NCBI GenBank assembly: GCA_035532735.1
Contig: DATKQM010000066.1
Span: forward strand, 62,001 to 126,000
Direction of reading: 5' to 3'
Source: Chersky-840 sp035532735
Lineage (GTDB): Bacteria; Actinomycetota; Acidimicrobiia; Acidimicrobiales; UBA8190
DNA: 64,000 bases
Shown here: piece after piece, positions 1-8,566 of the stretch
How the letters are laid out: each line of letters starts with the position of its first letter
How positions within the stretch are numbered: position 1 is the first letter of the stretch
Notes under the pieces: generated by a model
Told to the model about the DNA's origin: nothing
The model's input: the letters and a program-made list of their open reading frames with translations, nothing else
Databases searched by the model: none
Position numbers and translations under genes: made by a program

Positions 1-1613
1 ACCGCCCCGTGAGGGTTGCTGGTCGAGTCGAGCGCGGCCACGTACTCCGGGGCGATCTTCAACGACGAGATCGGAAGGTCCTGGAGCCAGGACAAATTGC
101 ACTCCCTGGACCCGAAGTCGTCGAGGCTGAACCGGACGCCCATCTGGCTGAGGGCGACCACCGCGGCCGGCGAAGCCGCCGCCACTCGGGCCGCGTCCTC
201 GGACAGGTCGATGCTGAGCATGGTGGGAGCCACGCCGTGCTTGCGGGTGAGCTCCTCGAAGGTCTGGGCGAACTGGGGGTCGCTCAGCTCCCGACCCGAC
301 ACGTTGAGCGTCAGGCGGAAGTGGTCGGGAAGGTTCTCCGAGTCGCGCCACAAGACGAGCTCGGTGAGGGCCCGGTCGAGGGTCCAACGGCCCAGCGCCT
401 CGGCCATCCCGACCTCACCCGCCACGTCGAGGAACTCGCCGGGCAGGAGCAGGCCCTGCTCGGGCCGCTGCCACCGCAACAGCGCCTCGGCACCGACGAC
501 CTGGCCGCTGTGGAGGTCCACCACGGGCTGGTAGAAGAGCGCCAACTCGCCGTTGTCCATGGCGTTTTGGAGTCCGTGCTCGATCTCGTAGCGAGAGACG
601 ACCCGGTCGCGCATCGACGGGTCGAACATCCGCGAGGCCCGACCCTCGTCGCGGGCCCAGTACATGGCCAGCTCGGCGTTCTCGAGGACGTTGTCGGCGG
701 TCTCGCCGGCCAGCCCCGGGTCGGTGAGCACGACGCCGACGGTGGGACGCACCCGGTGCTCCACGCCGTGGACGATGACCGGCCGGGCCGCTCCGTCGAG
801 GATGAGGCTGGCGATGCGCAGGGCATCGGTGTCGGAATGCACGTCCGCGCACACCACGACGAACTTGTCGTTGGCCACCCTCGAGACGATGTCGGTCTTG
901 CGCCGCGCCACCGACAGGCGGCTGGCGACCTCACGGGCCACCTGCTCGGCCGCGCCCGCACCGAACTGCTGGTTCACTTCCTGCCACCCGTCGAGCTCCA
1001 CCAACAGCACGGCCAGCGCGCTCCCGGAGCGCTGCGCGCCCGCCAGGGCCTTGTCCAACTGGTCCTCGAGCAGAGCACGGTTCGGGGGCTCGGCGAAGAC
1101 CTCTTCGACGGGCTCGGGAGCCATGGTGGGCGCCGACAGCACCGTGGTTTCCAGGGGCGGCGCAGCCTGGGCTTGTGACGCCATCTCTTCGATGACCCGG
1201 CCCAACCGGTGGTTCTCGACCGCGAGGGCCCGCTGTGTCAGGGCGTTGCGAACGGTCTGGACGAAGGCCTGGGGAACGAGCGGCTTGACCAGAAGCCCGT
1301 CGAGATGGGCCGACGCGGCCAACGCGCTGTCGAGCGACCCCAGGCCGGTGAGCAACAGGACCGGTGTGTCGGGGTCCTCCTCCTTGAGCCGACGGGCGAG
1401 GTCCACGCCGGTGTGATCAGCGAGCTGGTGGTCAACCACCACCGCGGCGGGACGCTGCAGTCCGTGCAGCGTGAGGGCTTCGGTGGGGTCCGATGCCACG
1501 AACACCTCGATGCCCGCTCCTTTGAGCACCGACGCCAGACTGTCTCTGGTGGCTTGGTCGTCGTCGACGACAAGGACCGAGTCCTCTAGCACGCTGGGTT
1601 GGAACGCAGACAA
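1..1613 (-). CDS. Response regulator with degenerate GGDEF and EAL domain (C-terminus cut by window edge)
   Basis: Probable cytoplasmic cyclic-di-GMP signalling protein, at least 537 residues, continuing past the left edge. The N-terminus is a receiver domain (VLVVDDDQ; acceptor Asp in VVVDHQLADHTG; Lys in LLVKPL). A GGDEF-like domain follows whose signature reads VANDKF, so cyclase activity is unlikely. The C-terminal EAL domain keeps EALLRW, the Asn in LNVSG and DDFG, but the usual ExxE glutamate is replaced (IDLSED) and the KID motif reads KIAPEY. A phosphodiesterase or a c-di-GMP-binding effector are both possible. I chose TTG at 1613 because AGGGGGG lies about eight bases upstream; GTG at 1592 is the alternative. 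It is transcribed away from cysC after a 264-bp gap in which I recognise nothing else. Confidence 0.85.
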   Translation of the reverse strand, partial: MSAFQPSVLEDSVLVVDDDQATRDSLASVLKGAGIEVFVASDPTEALTLHGLQRPAAVVVDHQLADHTGVDLARRLKEEDPDTPVLLLTGLGSLDSALAASAHLDGLLVKPLVPQAFVQTVRNALTQRALAVENHRLGRVIEEMASQAQAAPPLETTVLSAPTMAPEPVEEVFAEPPNRALLEDQLDKALAGAQRSGSALAVLLVELDGWQEVNQQFGAGAAEQVAREVASRLSVARRKTDIVSRVANDKFVVVCADVHSDTDALRIASLILDGAARPVIVHGVEHRVRPTVGVVLTDPGLAGETADNVLENAELAMYWARDEGRASRMFDPSMRDRVVSRYEIEHGLQNAMDNGELALFYQPVVDLHSGQVVGAEALLRWQRPEQGLLLPGEFLDVAGEVGMAEALGRWTLDRALTELVLWRDSENLPDHFRLTLNVSGRELSDPQFAQTFEELTRKHGVAPTMLSIDLSEDAARVAAASPAAVVALSQMGVRFSLDDFGSRECNLSWLQDLPISSLKIAPEYVAALDSTSNPHGA

Positions 1614-1877
1614 CGGATGGCCCCCCTACAAGCTCCAGGTCGACTTGGCCGGCGGGTTCCGCCGACCGAGCACGCCTCTCAGTGATGATGCACCCACGGC
1701 CTATCTCTTCAGCGATCCCCGCCGCCAGGTCGGCCGCTGCCTGGTATCCGGTGACATCCAAGCATCTCACCACTCCTCGCGCGAAGTCAACGTCGGCACG
1801 TCAGTCGGGCCGAGAATGGTGCGATTTACCCAGCATAGTCACCACACTCTGTGATGGATTTCTCACCACCCGTGCGT

Positions 1878-2480
1878 TTATGGAGACTCGGACCCGCCCA
1901 ACGTCTCCACGACCCGTTCCACGGCCTCGTCCAAGGGCAGGTGATGTTCCACGACGAGGTCCGGATCGGTGGGCGGCTCGTAGGGGTGGTCGAGTCCCGT
2001 GAACGACGAGATCTCCCCCGCCGAGGCCCGGGCGTAGAGGCCCTTGGGGTCGCGCTGGGCACACACCGAGATGGGCGTGGCCACATAGACCTCGACGAAC
2101 CGGATCCCGGCGTCCTCGTGGAGGGCCCGGGCCCGGCTCCGTCCCTTGGCGTAGGGGCTGATGAGCGCAGCCAGTGCGATGAGCCCGGCGTCGGCGAAGA
2201 GCAAGGCCACCTCGGCGACGCGCCGGACGTTCTCCTCACGACCCTCGGGACTGAAGCCGAGGTCGATGTTGAGGCCGTTGCGAATGTTGTCGCCGTCGAG
2301 CCGGTAGGCGGGACGGCCACCGGCCACCAGCCGCTCTTCCACCGCGGCGGCCAAGGTGGACTTCCCCGATCCCGACAGCCCCGTGAACCAGACCGTGGCA
2401 CCCCGGGTGCCGAGGGTCTCCCACCGGTCGTGGCGGGTGAGACGGCCCACCGACCACACCACGTCCGAGACCGGGGCCAT
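1878..2480 (-). CDS. cysC: Adenylylsulfate kinase (APS kinase)
   Basis: Phosphorylates the 3' hydroxyl of adenosine 5'-phosphosulfate to give PAPS, the universal sulfate donor. The 200-residue protein is the usual length of a stand-alone APS kinase. It has the P-loop GLSGSGKST (residues 34-42), the family motif DGDNIRNGLN with LGFS after it, and RDPKGLYARA near the C-terminus. The start at 2480 lies two bases after the cysN stop, so it is the last gene of a cysD-cysN-cysC operon. The open frame extends further upstream inside cysN, but the family start matches MAPVSD. No PAPS reductase (cysH) lies in the window, which leaves sulfation of macromolecules or small molecules as a plausible fate of PAPS. 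Confidence 0.95.
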   Translation of the reverse strand: MAPVSDVVWSVGRLTRHDRWETLGTRGATVWFTGLSGSGKSTLAAAVEERLVAGGRPAYRLDGDNIRNGLNIDLGFSPEGREENVRRVAEVALLFADAGLIALAALISPYAKGRSRARALHEDAGIRFVEVYVATPISVCAQRDPKGLYARASAGEISSFTGLDHPYEPPTDPDLVVEHHLPLDEAVERVVETLGGSESP

Positions 2481-2482
2481 GG

Positions 2483-3733
2483 TCAGTCGGCCCCGAGGAT
2501 CATGCCCGCGCCCACCGTGGCGTTGGTGTCTTCGGCCGCGACGACGAATGATCCCGTGAAGCGGTTCCGGCGGTAGCTGTCGTAGAAGAGAGGTTGGGTG
2601 ACGCGCAGGCTCACCCGGCCGACGTCGTTGAGTCCCAAGACGCTGACCGAGTCGTCTCGGTGCAGCGTGTTCACGTCGAGGCCGTAGTGGACGTGGCGCA
2701 CCTGGGCGCGTACCCAACGGGTGGTGTGCTTGAGGGCCACCACGTCGCCCTCGGCCAACGGGCGGTCGGCCATCCAACACATCATGGCGTCGATGTCCTG
2801 GCCCACGGTGGGCTGGTTGTGGGGACGGCAGATGAGGTCACCGCGCGACACGTCGAGGTCTTGGGCCAGTCGGACCATCACCGACATGGGGGCGAAGGCC
2901 TCTTCCACGGGGCCGTCGAAGGTGTCGATCGCCGCGATGGTCGTGGTGAGTCCCGAGGGCAGCACCATGACCTCGTCACCGGGCCGGAAGACGCCGCCCG
3001 CCACGCGCCCGGCGTAGCCCCGGAAGTCCGGCAACGTCGAAGCGGTGGGCCGGACCACCCATTGCACGGGAAGCCGAGGGTCGATGAGGTTTCGGTCCGA
3101 GGCGATGTAGACCTGCTCGAGATGGTGCAGGAGCGACGGTCCCTCGTACCAGCTCATGTTGAGCGACCGTTGCACGACATTGTCCCCGTGGAGCGCCGAG
3201 ATCGGGATGAAGGCGAGGTCCGACACCTCGAGGCGTGTGGCGAAGGCCTTGAATTCCTCGCGGATGCGGGTGAAGACCGATTCGTCGTAGTCGACAAGGT
3301 CCATCTTGTTGACGCACACCAGGAGGTGCGGGACCCGTAACAGCGACGCCAGGAAGGCATGGCGCCGGGACTGCTCGACGATGCCCTTGCGGGCGTCGAC
3401 GAGGACGATCGTCAGGTCCGCGGTCGAGTTCCCGGTCACCATGTTCCGCGTGTACTGGATGTGCCCGGGGGTATCCGCGATGATGAACTTCCGAAGCGGC
3501 GTGGCGAAGTAGCGATAGGCCACGTCGATGGTGATGCCCTGCTCGCGCTCGGCCCGCAGGCCGTCGGTGAGAAGAGCGAGGTCGGTGTACTCGTCGCCGC
3601 GCTGTCGGCTCAGGCGCTCCACCGCTTCGAGCTGGTCCTCGAAGATGGCCTTGGAGTCATAGAGGAGCCGCCCGATGAGCGTGCTCTTGCCGTCGTCGAC
3701 GGAACCGGCAGTGGCGAAACGGAGAAGTTCCAT
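2483..3733 (-). CDS. cysN: Sulfate adenylyltransferase subunit 1 (GTPase subunit)
   Basis: GTP-hydrolysing subunit of ATP sulfurylase; with CysD it makes APS from sulfate and ATP. The 416 residues carry an EF-Tu-like G domain: GSVDDGKST (10-18), DTPGH (87-91), NKMD (142-145), followed by two beta-barrel domains. It lacks the C-terminal APS kinase fusion found in NodQ/CysNC proteins, which agrees with the separate cysC immediately downstream. The start lies two bases after the cysD stop, indicating co-transcription and probably translational coupling. Confidence 0.96.
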   Translation of the reverse strand: MELLRFATAGSVDDGKSTLIGRLLYDSKAIFEDQLEAVERLSRQRGDEYTDLALLTDGLRAEREQGITIDVAYRYFATPLRKFIIADTPGHIQYTRNMVTGNSTADLTIVLVDARKGIVEQSRRHAFLASLLRVPHLLVCVNKMDLVDYDESVFTRIREEFKAFATRLEVSDLAFIPISALHGDNVVQRSLNMSWYEGPSLLHHLEQVYIASDRNLIDPRLPVQWVVRPTASTLPDFRGYAGRVAGGVFRPGDEVMVLPSGLTTTIAAIDTFDGPVEEAFAPMSVMVRLAQDLDVSRGDLICRPHNQPTVGQDIDAMMCWMADRPLAEGDVVALKHTTRWVRAQVRHVHYGLDVNTLHRDDSVSVLGLNDVGRVSLRVTQPLFYDSYRRNRFTGSFVVAAEDTNATVGAGMILGAD

Positions 3734-3735
3734 GC

Positions 3736-4662
3736 CTAGAAGTACCCCTCGCGCTTGCGATCCTCCATCGACGCCTCACTGGTCCGGTCATCGGCGCGCG
3801 TGGCGCCGCGCTCGGTGAGGCGTGACACCGCCGTCTCGGCGATGATCTCGTCGACGGTGACCGCGATCGACTCCACCGCTCCGGTACAGGTCATGTCGCC
3901 CACGGTCCGGTAACGGACGTTGGTCTCGAAGGGCTCCTCGTCGTCGAGGACCGTCACGAACTGATTGATGGCGAGGAGCATGCCGTCGCGGCGGAACACC
4001 GTCCGGCGGTGCGAGAAGTAGATCGACGGGACCTCGATGGCCTCGTGGGCGATGTACTGCCAGATGTCGAGCTCGGTCCAGTCCGACAAGGGAAAGACCC
4101 GGATGTGCTCGCCACTGCGATGCCGACCGTTGAACAGTCCCCATAACTCCGGGCGTTGGTTCTTCGGGTCCCACTGCCCGAACTCGTCACGAAAGGAGTA
4201 GACCCGCTCCTTGGCCCGTGCTTTTTCCTCGTCCCGGCGCGCCCCTCCGAACACGGCGTCGAAGCGGTGTTCGGTGATGGCGTCGAGAAGGGTCCTCGTC
4301 TGGAGCCGGTTCCGAGAGGGATTGGGGCCCGGGTCCTCGACGACCCGCCCGCTGTCGATGGAGTCCTGGACCGAGGCGATCTTGAGCTGGGCGTCGAGCT
4401 CGGCCACCCGGCGGTCCCGGAACTCGAGGACCTCGGGAAAGTTGTGCCCGGTGTCGATGTGCATGACCGGGAAGGGCAGCCGGGCAGGCCAGAACGCCTT
4501 CTCGGCCAGCCGGAGCATGACGACCGAGTCCTTCCCGCCCGAGAACAACAGCACGGGACGTTCGAACTCGGCCACGACCTCGCGCATGATGTGGACCGAT
4601 TGCGCCTCGAGCGCCTCGAGATGAGAAAGCTGGTACTGCCCGACCCCCGTATGTCCCCCCAT
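3736..4662 (-). CDS. cysD: Sulfate adenylyltransferase subunit 2
   Basis: Catalytic subunit of the heterodimeric ATP sulfurylase, an adenine-nucleotide alpha-hydrolase of the PAPS reductase fold. The 308 residues match the family length (about 300). Visible motifs are the PP-loop SGGKDS (41-46), HIDTGHNFPE, GGARRDEEKARAKER and the C-terminal REGYF typical of CysD. The open frame runs on to 5058, antisense to cysQ, but homology begins near MGGHTG, and a TATTCT hexamer sits nine bases before this ATG. First gene of the cysDNC operon, divergent from cysQ. Confidence 0.96.
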   Translation of the reverse strand: MGGHTGVGQYQLSHLEALEAQSVHIMREVVAEFERPVLLFSGGKDSVVMLRLAEKAFWPARLPFPVMHIDTGHNFPEVLEFRDRRVAELDAQLKIASVQDSIDSGRVVEDPGPNPSRNRLQTRTLLDAITEHRFDAVFGGARRDEEKARAKERVYSFRDEFGQWDPKNQRPELWGLFNGRHRSGEHIRVFPLSDWTELDIWQYIAHEAIEVPSIYFSHRRTVFRRDGMLLAINQFVTVLDDEEPFETNVRYRTVGDMTCTGAVESIAVTVDEIIAETAVSRLTERGATRADDRTSEASMEDRKREGYF

Positions 4663-4671
4663 AGAAGAAGG

Positions 4672-4677
4672 AGAATA
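4672..4677 (-). promoter_or_regulatory. Putative -10 element of the cysDNC operon
   Basis: TATTCT on the minus strand ends nine bases before the cysD ATG, which would give a two- to three-base leader. The 87-bp gap to cysQ is the divergent control region; no repressor site is recognised in it. Confidence 0.45.
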
Positions 4678-4749
4678 GCTTGGCCAGGTCCGTTTCCGAT
4701 ACGGTCCCGACCTCGACTTCCCGGGCCCAACCACAATCCAGGGACGAAT

Positions 4750-5511
4750 TTGGCCACGATCCACGACGACGAGCTGGCCGCCCACATCGCCGAGAAGGCG
4801 GGTCGCGCCCTTCTCGAGCTGCGCTACACCATGGGGCTCGACGATCCCAAGGCCCTCGGCGCCGAAGGCGACCGGCGCTCGAACGAGGTCATCATGGCCG
4901 TCCTCGGTGAGGCCCGTCCCGACGATGCCGTGCTTTCTGAGGAAGGAGACGACGGCTCCGGGCGTCCGGAGCGAGCCGGTGCGGCCCGGGTGTGGATCAT
5001 CGATCCTCTCGACGGGACCCGGGAGTACTCCGAGGGCCGAGACGACTTCGCCGTCCATGTCGGCCTCGCCGTCGACGGCCGGCCCATGGTGGGGGCCGTG
5101 GCACTGCCGGGAGAGGACCTCGTCCTCGTCACCGGGGCCCGGCGCTCTCGAGAAAGATCCCTGGCGCCCCGCCCGGACGGGCCCATGCGCATCGTCGTGA
5201 GCCGCACCCGGCCCCCCGTCGAGGCCGAACGGGTGGCGGCGCGCCTGGGTGCCGAGCTCGTGCCCATGGGGTCGGCCGGTGCGAAGACAGCCGCGGTGTT
5301 ACGGGGCTCGGTCGACGCCTATGTCCATTCGGGTGGGCAGTACGAGTGGGACTCCGCCGCGCCGGTGGCGGTGGCCCACGCCTACGGTGCCTTCGCCACC
5401 CGCCTCGACGGGTCGGTGCTCCTCTACAACCAACCCGACCCCTGGCTTCCCGATCTGTTGGTGTGTCGCCCCGAGTTGTCGGGCGACATCCTCGACGCCC
5501 TGGTCCCGTAG
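4750..5511 (+). CDS. cysQ: 3'(2'),5'-bisphosphate nucleotidase / inositol-monophosphatase-family phosphatase
   Basis: Mg-dependent phosphatase that removes PAP, the by-product of PAPS use, and may limit PAPS. The 253 residues show the family signatures: SEEGDD (metal-binding Glu), WIIDPLDGTREYSEGRDDFAVHVGL, and the C-terminal YEWDSAAPVAVAHAYG. A TTG start at 4750 is preceded by AGGGA six bases away and gives a length close to that of mycobacterial CysQ. It is divergent from cysDNC and convergent with ygfZ, with only five bases between the two stop codons. Context and motifs favour CysQ over an inositol phosphatase. Confidence 0.9.
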   Translation: MATIHDDELAAHIAEKAGRALLELRYTMGLDDPKALGAEGDRRSNEVIMAVLGEARPDDAVLSEEGDDGSGRPERAGAARVWIIDPLDGTREYSEGRDDFAVHVGLAVDGRPMVGAVALPGEDLVLVTGARRSRERSLAPRPDGPMRIVVSRTRPPVEAERVAARLGAELVPMGSAGAKTAAVLRGSVDAYVHSGGQYEWDSAAPVAVAHAYGAFATRLDGSVLLYNQPDPWLPDLLVCRPELSGDILDALVP

Positions 5512-5516
5512 GTCCG

Positions 5517-6461
5517 TCAGGCCAACGGCAGTGTCCGCACCTCGGCGGACGACATCGAAGCCGTGTCGGTGTCGTCTCCATCCTCGCCCACGTCCCGGAG
5601 CCCGACGGTGGCCGGTGGCGTCACCGTCCTGTGGACGTAGCCGAGCGCGACAGGACATCCCAACGCCGGCGACCAGGCCGAGGATGTCACGGTGCCGACG
5701 ACCTTGGCATCGAGGATGATCTCGGACCCCGGGGCGAAACGTCGTGGGTCGGGTTCGATCCCGGTCACGACCAACCCCCGCAGGTGCCGAGCCACCCGGT
5801 TGCCCCGGGCATCGAGTCGGGCGACGAGCTCCTGGCCCGTGTAGCAGCCCTTGGTGAAGCTCACCGACCGGTCCAGGAGATCGGCCTCGGCCGCGATGGT
5901 GCGCTCGTCGAGCTCGGCGCCCATGACCGGTATCCCCGCCTCGACGCGCACCGACTCCCAGGCCTCGACCGAGCACAGCCGGACCCCGTCGGGGATCTCC
6001 GGGGCCTCACCCAAGAGGTCGACCCCCGACACCCCGTTCCACGAGAAGGCTGCGCTCAGTGCAGTGCCGGGGCGAGCCCCGGTCGACGCCCGGCTGGACA
6101 CCTCGGGCGAGTCCGGGCCGCGCAGCGCCAGACAACGCCAGTCGAGTGGTTCGAGCTCGACCTTGACCCGCAGCTTGAAGCGATTGAGGCGCGTGGCGAC
6201 CGCGGCGCCGAAGCCGGCGTCGACATCGACGATGAGCTCCTCCGCTCCGATGCGGGTCACCCGGACGAACGCGTCGAGCTTGCCCTGGGGTGTGAGGATC
6301 AGCGAGTCGGCGCAGTCGCCCACCTCGAGGGTGGCGACGTCCTGGGACAGCTGGCCCTGGAGGTACTCCACGGCGTCGGCGCCAGACACGAGGAGCACGT
6401 CACGGTCGAGTGCGACCGCTCCACAGCCGGTGCGGAGCTCTCGGTAGTCCTCGGCTGTCAT
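5517..6461 (-). CDS. ygfZ: Folate-binding protein YgfZ (iron-sulfur cluster assembly/repair)
   Basis: A GcvT-like tetrahydrofolate-binding protein that supports maturation or repair of certain Fe-S enzymes. At 314 residues it has the usual length. The defining KGCYTGQE motif is at residues 204-211, with the catalytic or redox Cys at 206. The N-terminal half shows the GcvT-like pattern LQGQLSQDV and LILTPQGKL. Its ATG overlaps the trpE stop codon in ATGA (6458-6461), so it is the third gene of a hisI-trpE-ygfZ unit. Confidence 0.92.
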   Translation of the reverse strand: MTAEDYRELRTGCGAVALDRDVLLVSGADAVEYLQGQLSQDVATLEVGDCADSLILTPQGKLDAFVRVTRIGAEELIVDVDAGFGAAVATRLNRFKLRVKVELEPLDWRCLALRGPDSPEVSSRASTGARPGTALSAAFSWNGVSGVDLLGEAPEIPDGVRLCSVEAWESVRVEAGIPVMGAELDERTIAAEADLLDRSVSFTKGCYTGQELVARLDARGNRVARHLRGLVVTGIEPDPRRFAPGSEIILDAKVVGTVTSSAWSPALGCPVALGYVHRTVTPPATVGLRDVGEDGDDTDTASMSSAEVRTLPLA

Positions 6462-7996
6462 TGCCGTGCCGCGGTGGCGCGCCGGGCGGCAGGCACCGCG
6501 GCGAGGAGTGCGGCTGCTTTGTTATGGCACTCCACGTCCTCTTCGACCGGATCGCTGTCGGCCACGATCCCCGCGCCGGCCTGGACCGAGGCGCGCCCGT
6601 CAGGGGTGACCACCATCGTCCGGATGGCGATGGCGGTATCGAGGTTGCCCGAGAAGTCGACGTACCCCACCACCCCGCCGTAGACCCCGCGCTTGGTCGG
6701 CTCGAGGTCGTCGATGATCTGCATGGCCCGCACTTTGGGAGCCCCCGACAGGGTCCCCGCCGGGATCGTGGCCCGTAGGACATCGATGGGGCCTTTGCCC
6801 GGGGCGAGGCGTCCCGAGACCTGGGAGGTCAGGTGCATGACGTGGCTGTAGCGCTCCACCGTCTTGAACTCGTCGACGTGCTCGGTCCCGAAGGTCACCA
6901 CCCGTCCCACGTCGTTGCGGGCCAGGTCCACCAGCATGATGTGCTCGGCAACCTCCTTGGGGTGCTCGGCGAGCTCACCGGCCAGGCGGTCGTCCTCGGC
7001 ATCGGTCTGCCCCCGCCGACGCGTCCCTGCGATCGGACGTGACACCACCACACCCTCGCGCAGCCGGACGAGCGGCTCAGGCGTGGCGCCCACCACCGTG
7101 CAGTGGTCGGTCCGCAAGAAGTAGAGGTACGGGCTCGGGTTCACGAGGCGCAGGACCCTGTACAGGTCGAAAGGATCGGCCTCGAGGTCGAGGTCGAATC
7201 GCTGGGACAACACCACTTGGAAGATGTCCCCGGCCCGGATGTGTTCCTTGGCGGCCACGACCGCGCCCTGGAACGCCTCCGACGACATGGTGGCGGTGAC
7301 CTCGGGGACGACGTCGTCGGGTCGCGGCGCCTCCAGTGGCGGCCCGGTCAGCGGACGGGCCAGGTCGGCGGCAAGGTCGTCGAGGCGCACCCCGGCGGCG
7401 TCGAAGGCGGCGGAGGCCTCGGTGTCGCTCCAGCCCTCGTCGATCACGACGTTCTCGACCAACACCACACGTTGGCGCCAATGGTCGAAGGCACAGAGCT
7501 GCCCGATCACATGGAGGATGGCATCGGGGAGCCCGGCGTCGTCGCGCGGCACGTCGGGAAGGTGCTCGACTTCGCGCACCACGTCGTACCCGAGATACCC
7601 CACGAGCCCCCCGTGCAGCGGGGGCAGATCGGCGAGGGCCGGAGAACGGTAGGCGCTGAGCATGGCGTCGAGGGTGGCGAGGATCCCGTCCCCGGCGCGC
7701 GCCTTCACCTCGGCGGGAAGCTCGAGGGTCCCCTCGGCGCCTACGGCTCGGCCCCGCCCCACGAGTGTGGTGAGGGGACGGCGACCGACGAAGGAATACC
7801 GCCCCCAGCGTGCTCCGCCCTCGACGGACTCGAGAAGGAATCCGTTGCCGTCACCGACGACGAGGAGGAAGGCGCTCACGGGTGTGAGGGTGTCGGCCAC
7901 GACCTCGCGCCACACCGGGACGATGCGGTGGTGACGACTCAGCTCGCAGAAGACCTCCCGCCCGGGACGGTCAGGAGGTGATCCGGCGGCGCTCAC
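6458..7996 (-). CDS. trpE: Anthranilate synthase component I
   Basis: Converts chorismate and glutamine-derived ammonia to anthranilate, the first step of tryptophan synthesis. The 512-residue protein has the N-terminal regulatory domain with the tryptophan-binding LLES element (FLLESVEGG) and a complete chorismate-binding domain (PSPYLYFLR, PIAGTRRRG, DLARNDVGR, TIPAGTLSGAPK, GVYGGVVGY). I chose GTG at 7996 because it overlaps the hisI stop as GTGA; the longer open frame is not needed. The glutaminase partner trpG is not adjacent. Regulation is probably by tryptophan feedback; with hisI directly upstream there is no room for a leader-peptide attenuator. Confidence 0.96.
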   Translation of the reverse strand: MSAAGSPPDRPGREVFCELSRHHRIVPVWREVVADTLTPVSAFLLVVGDGNGFLLESVEGGARWGRYSFVGRRPLTTLVGRGRAVGAEGTLELPAEVKARAGDGILATLDAMLSAYRSPALADLPPLHGGLVGYLGYDVVREVEHLPDVPRDDAGLPDAILHVIGQLCAFDHWRQRVVLVENVVIDEGWSDTEASAAFDAAGVRLDDLAADLARPLTGPPLEAPRPDDVVPEVTATMSSEAFQGAVVAAKEHIRAGDIFQVVLSQRFDLDLEADPFDLYRVLRLVNPSPYLYFLRTDHCTVVGATPEPLVRLREGVVVSRPIAGTRRRGQTDAEDDRLAGELAEHPKEVAEHIMLVDLARNDVGRVVTFGTEHVDEFKTVERYSHVMHLTSQVSGRLAPGKGPIDVLRATIPAGTLSGAPKVRAMQIIDDLEPTKRGVYGGVVGYVDFSGNLDTAIAIRTMVVTPDGRASVQAGAGIVADSDPVEEDVECHNKAAALLAAVPAARRATAARQ

Positions 7997-8394
7997 CCCT
8001 GGGCCTTGGGGCCCCCGGCTGCAGTGCTCGGGTCGTCGGTGCCGAAGGAGCGGTAGAAGCACGACCTCGCCCCGGTGTGGCAGGCCCCGTTGCCGTCTTG
8101 GTCCACGACCACCAACAAGGCGTCACCGTCACAGTCGTAGCGGACGGCCCGTACCCACTGGCGGTCTCCGGAGGTCTCCCCCTTGCACCAGTATTCGCCC
8201 CGGCTGCGGCTCCAGAACCACGACCTCCCGGTCTGCAGGGTCCGGCGCAGCGCCTCGCCGTCCATGTAGCCCAGCATGAGGACGGTCCCGTCGGCGGCGT
8301 CCTGGATGATGGCGGGGACGAGGCCGTCGGCTCCGAAGGCCACGACGGCGAGTTCGTCTTGGGTGAAATCGACAGGGGATGCGACCCGTTCCAT
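7993..8394 (-). CDS. hisI: Phosphoribosyl-AMP cyclohydrolase
   Basis: Third step of histidine synthesis, opening the adenine ring of PR-AMP. This 133-residue protein is the stand-alone cyclohydrolase without a HisE fusion. It shows WSRSRGEYWCKGETSG, YDCDGDALL and CHTGARSCFYRSF, which contain the zinc- and magnesium-binding residues. It is separated from the other his genes by the MMPL gene and heads the hisI-trpE-ygfZ unit. TATCCT nine bases before the ATG is a plausible -10 element. The last seven codons are Ala/Gly-rich and not conserved. Confidence 0.96.
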   Translation of the reverse strand: MERVASPVDFTQDELAVVAFGADGLVPAIIQDAADGTVLMLGYMDGEALRRTLQTGRSWFWSRSRGEYWCKGETSGDRQWVRAVRYDCDGDALLVVVDQDGNGACHTGARSCFYRSFGTDDPSTAAGGPKAQG

Positions 8395-8403
8395 GGTCCC
8401 CTC

Positions 8404-8409
8404 AGGATA
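8404..8409 (-). promoter_or_regulatory. Putative -10 element of hisI-trpE-ygfZ
   Basis: TATCCT on the minus strand, followed by nine bases (containing GAGGGG) and the hisI ATG. Confidence 0.45.
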
Positions 8410-8491
8410 CCGGTCGCCCTGGAGGCGCCTGCGAGACGGGCCCCGGGGCGAGGAGACGGTCTGGGCCCCGACGACCTGGGGAAAGTCGACC

Positions 8492-8520
8492 GAGACATCT
8501 CGGCCGGGGCCGCCTACTAT
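8492..8520 (+). promoter_or_regulatory. Putative promoter of the MMPL gene
   Basis: GAGACA (8492-8497) and TACTAT (8515-8520) are separated by 17 bases, each matching four of six consensus positions. A transcript starting near 8527 would have a leader of about 40 bases carrying the GGGGGG ribosome site. Pattern match only. Confidence 0.3.
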
Positions 8521-8566
8521 TCAGTAACTCCGCCCACATCCGGTGCGGGGCCCGCCGGGGGGCGCC

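Noticed and set aside
9..1178. Plus-strand ORF of 389 codons
   Set aside because: Antisense to the receiver-GGDEF-EAL gene, whose motifs are unmistakable.
1432..1773. Minus-strand ORF of 113 codons upstream of and overlapping the receiver gene
   Set aside because: Its second half is out of frame with the receiver domain; the first half (DVTGYQAAADLAAGIAEE) is not convincing alone.
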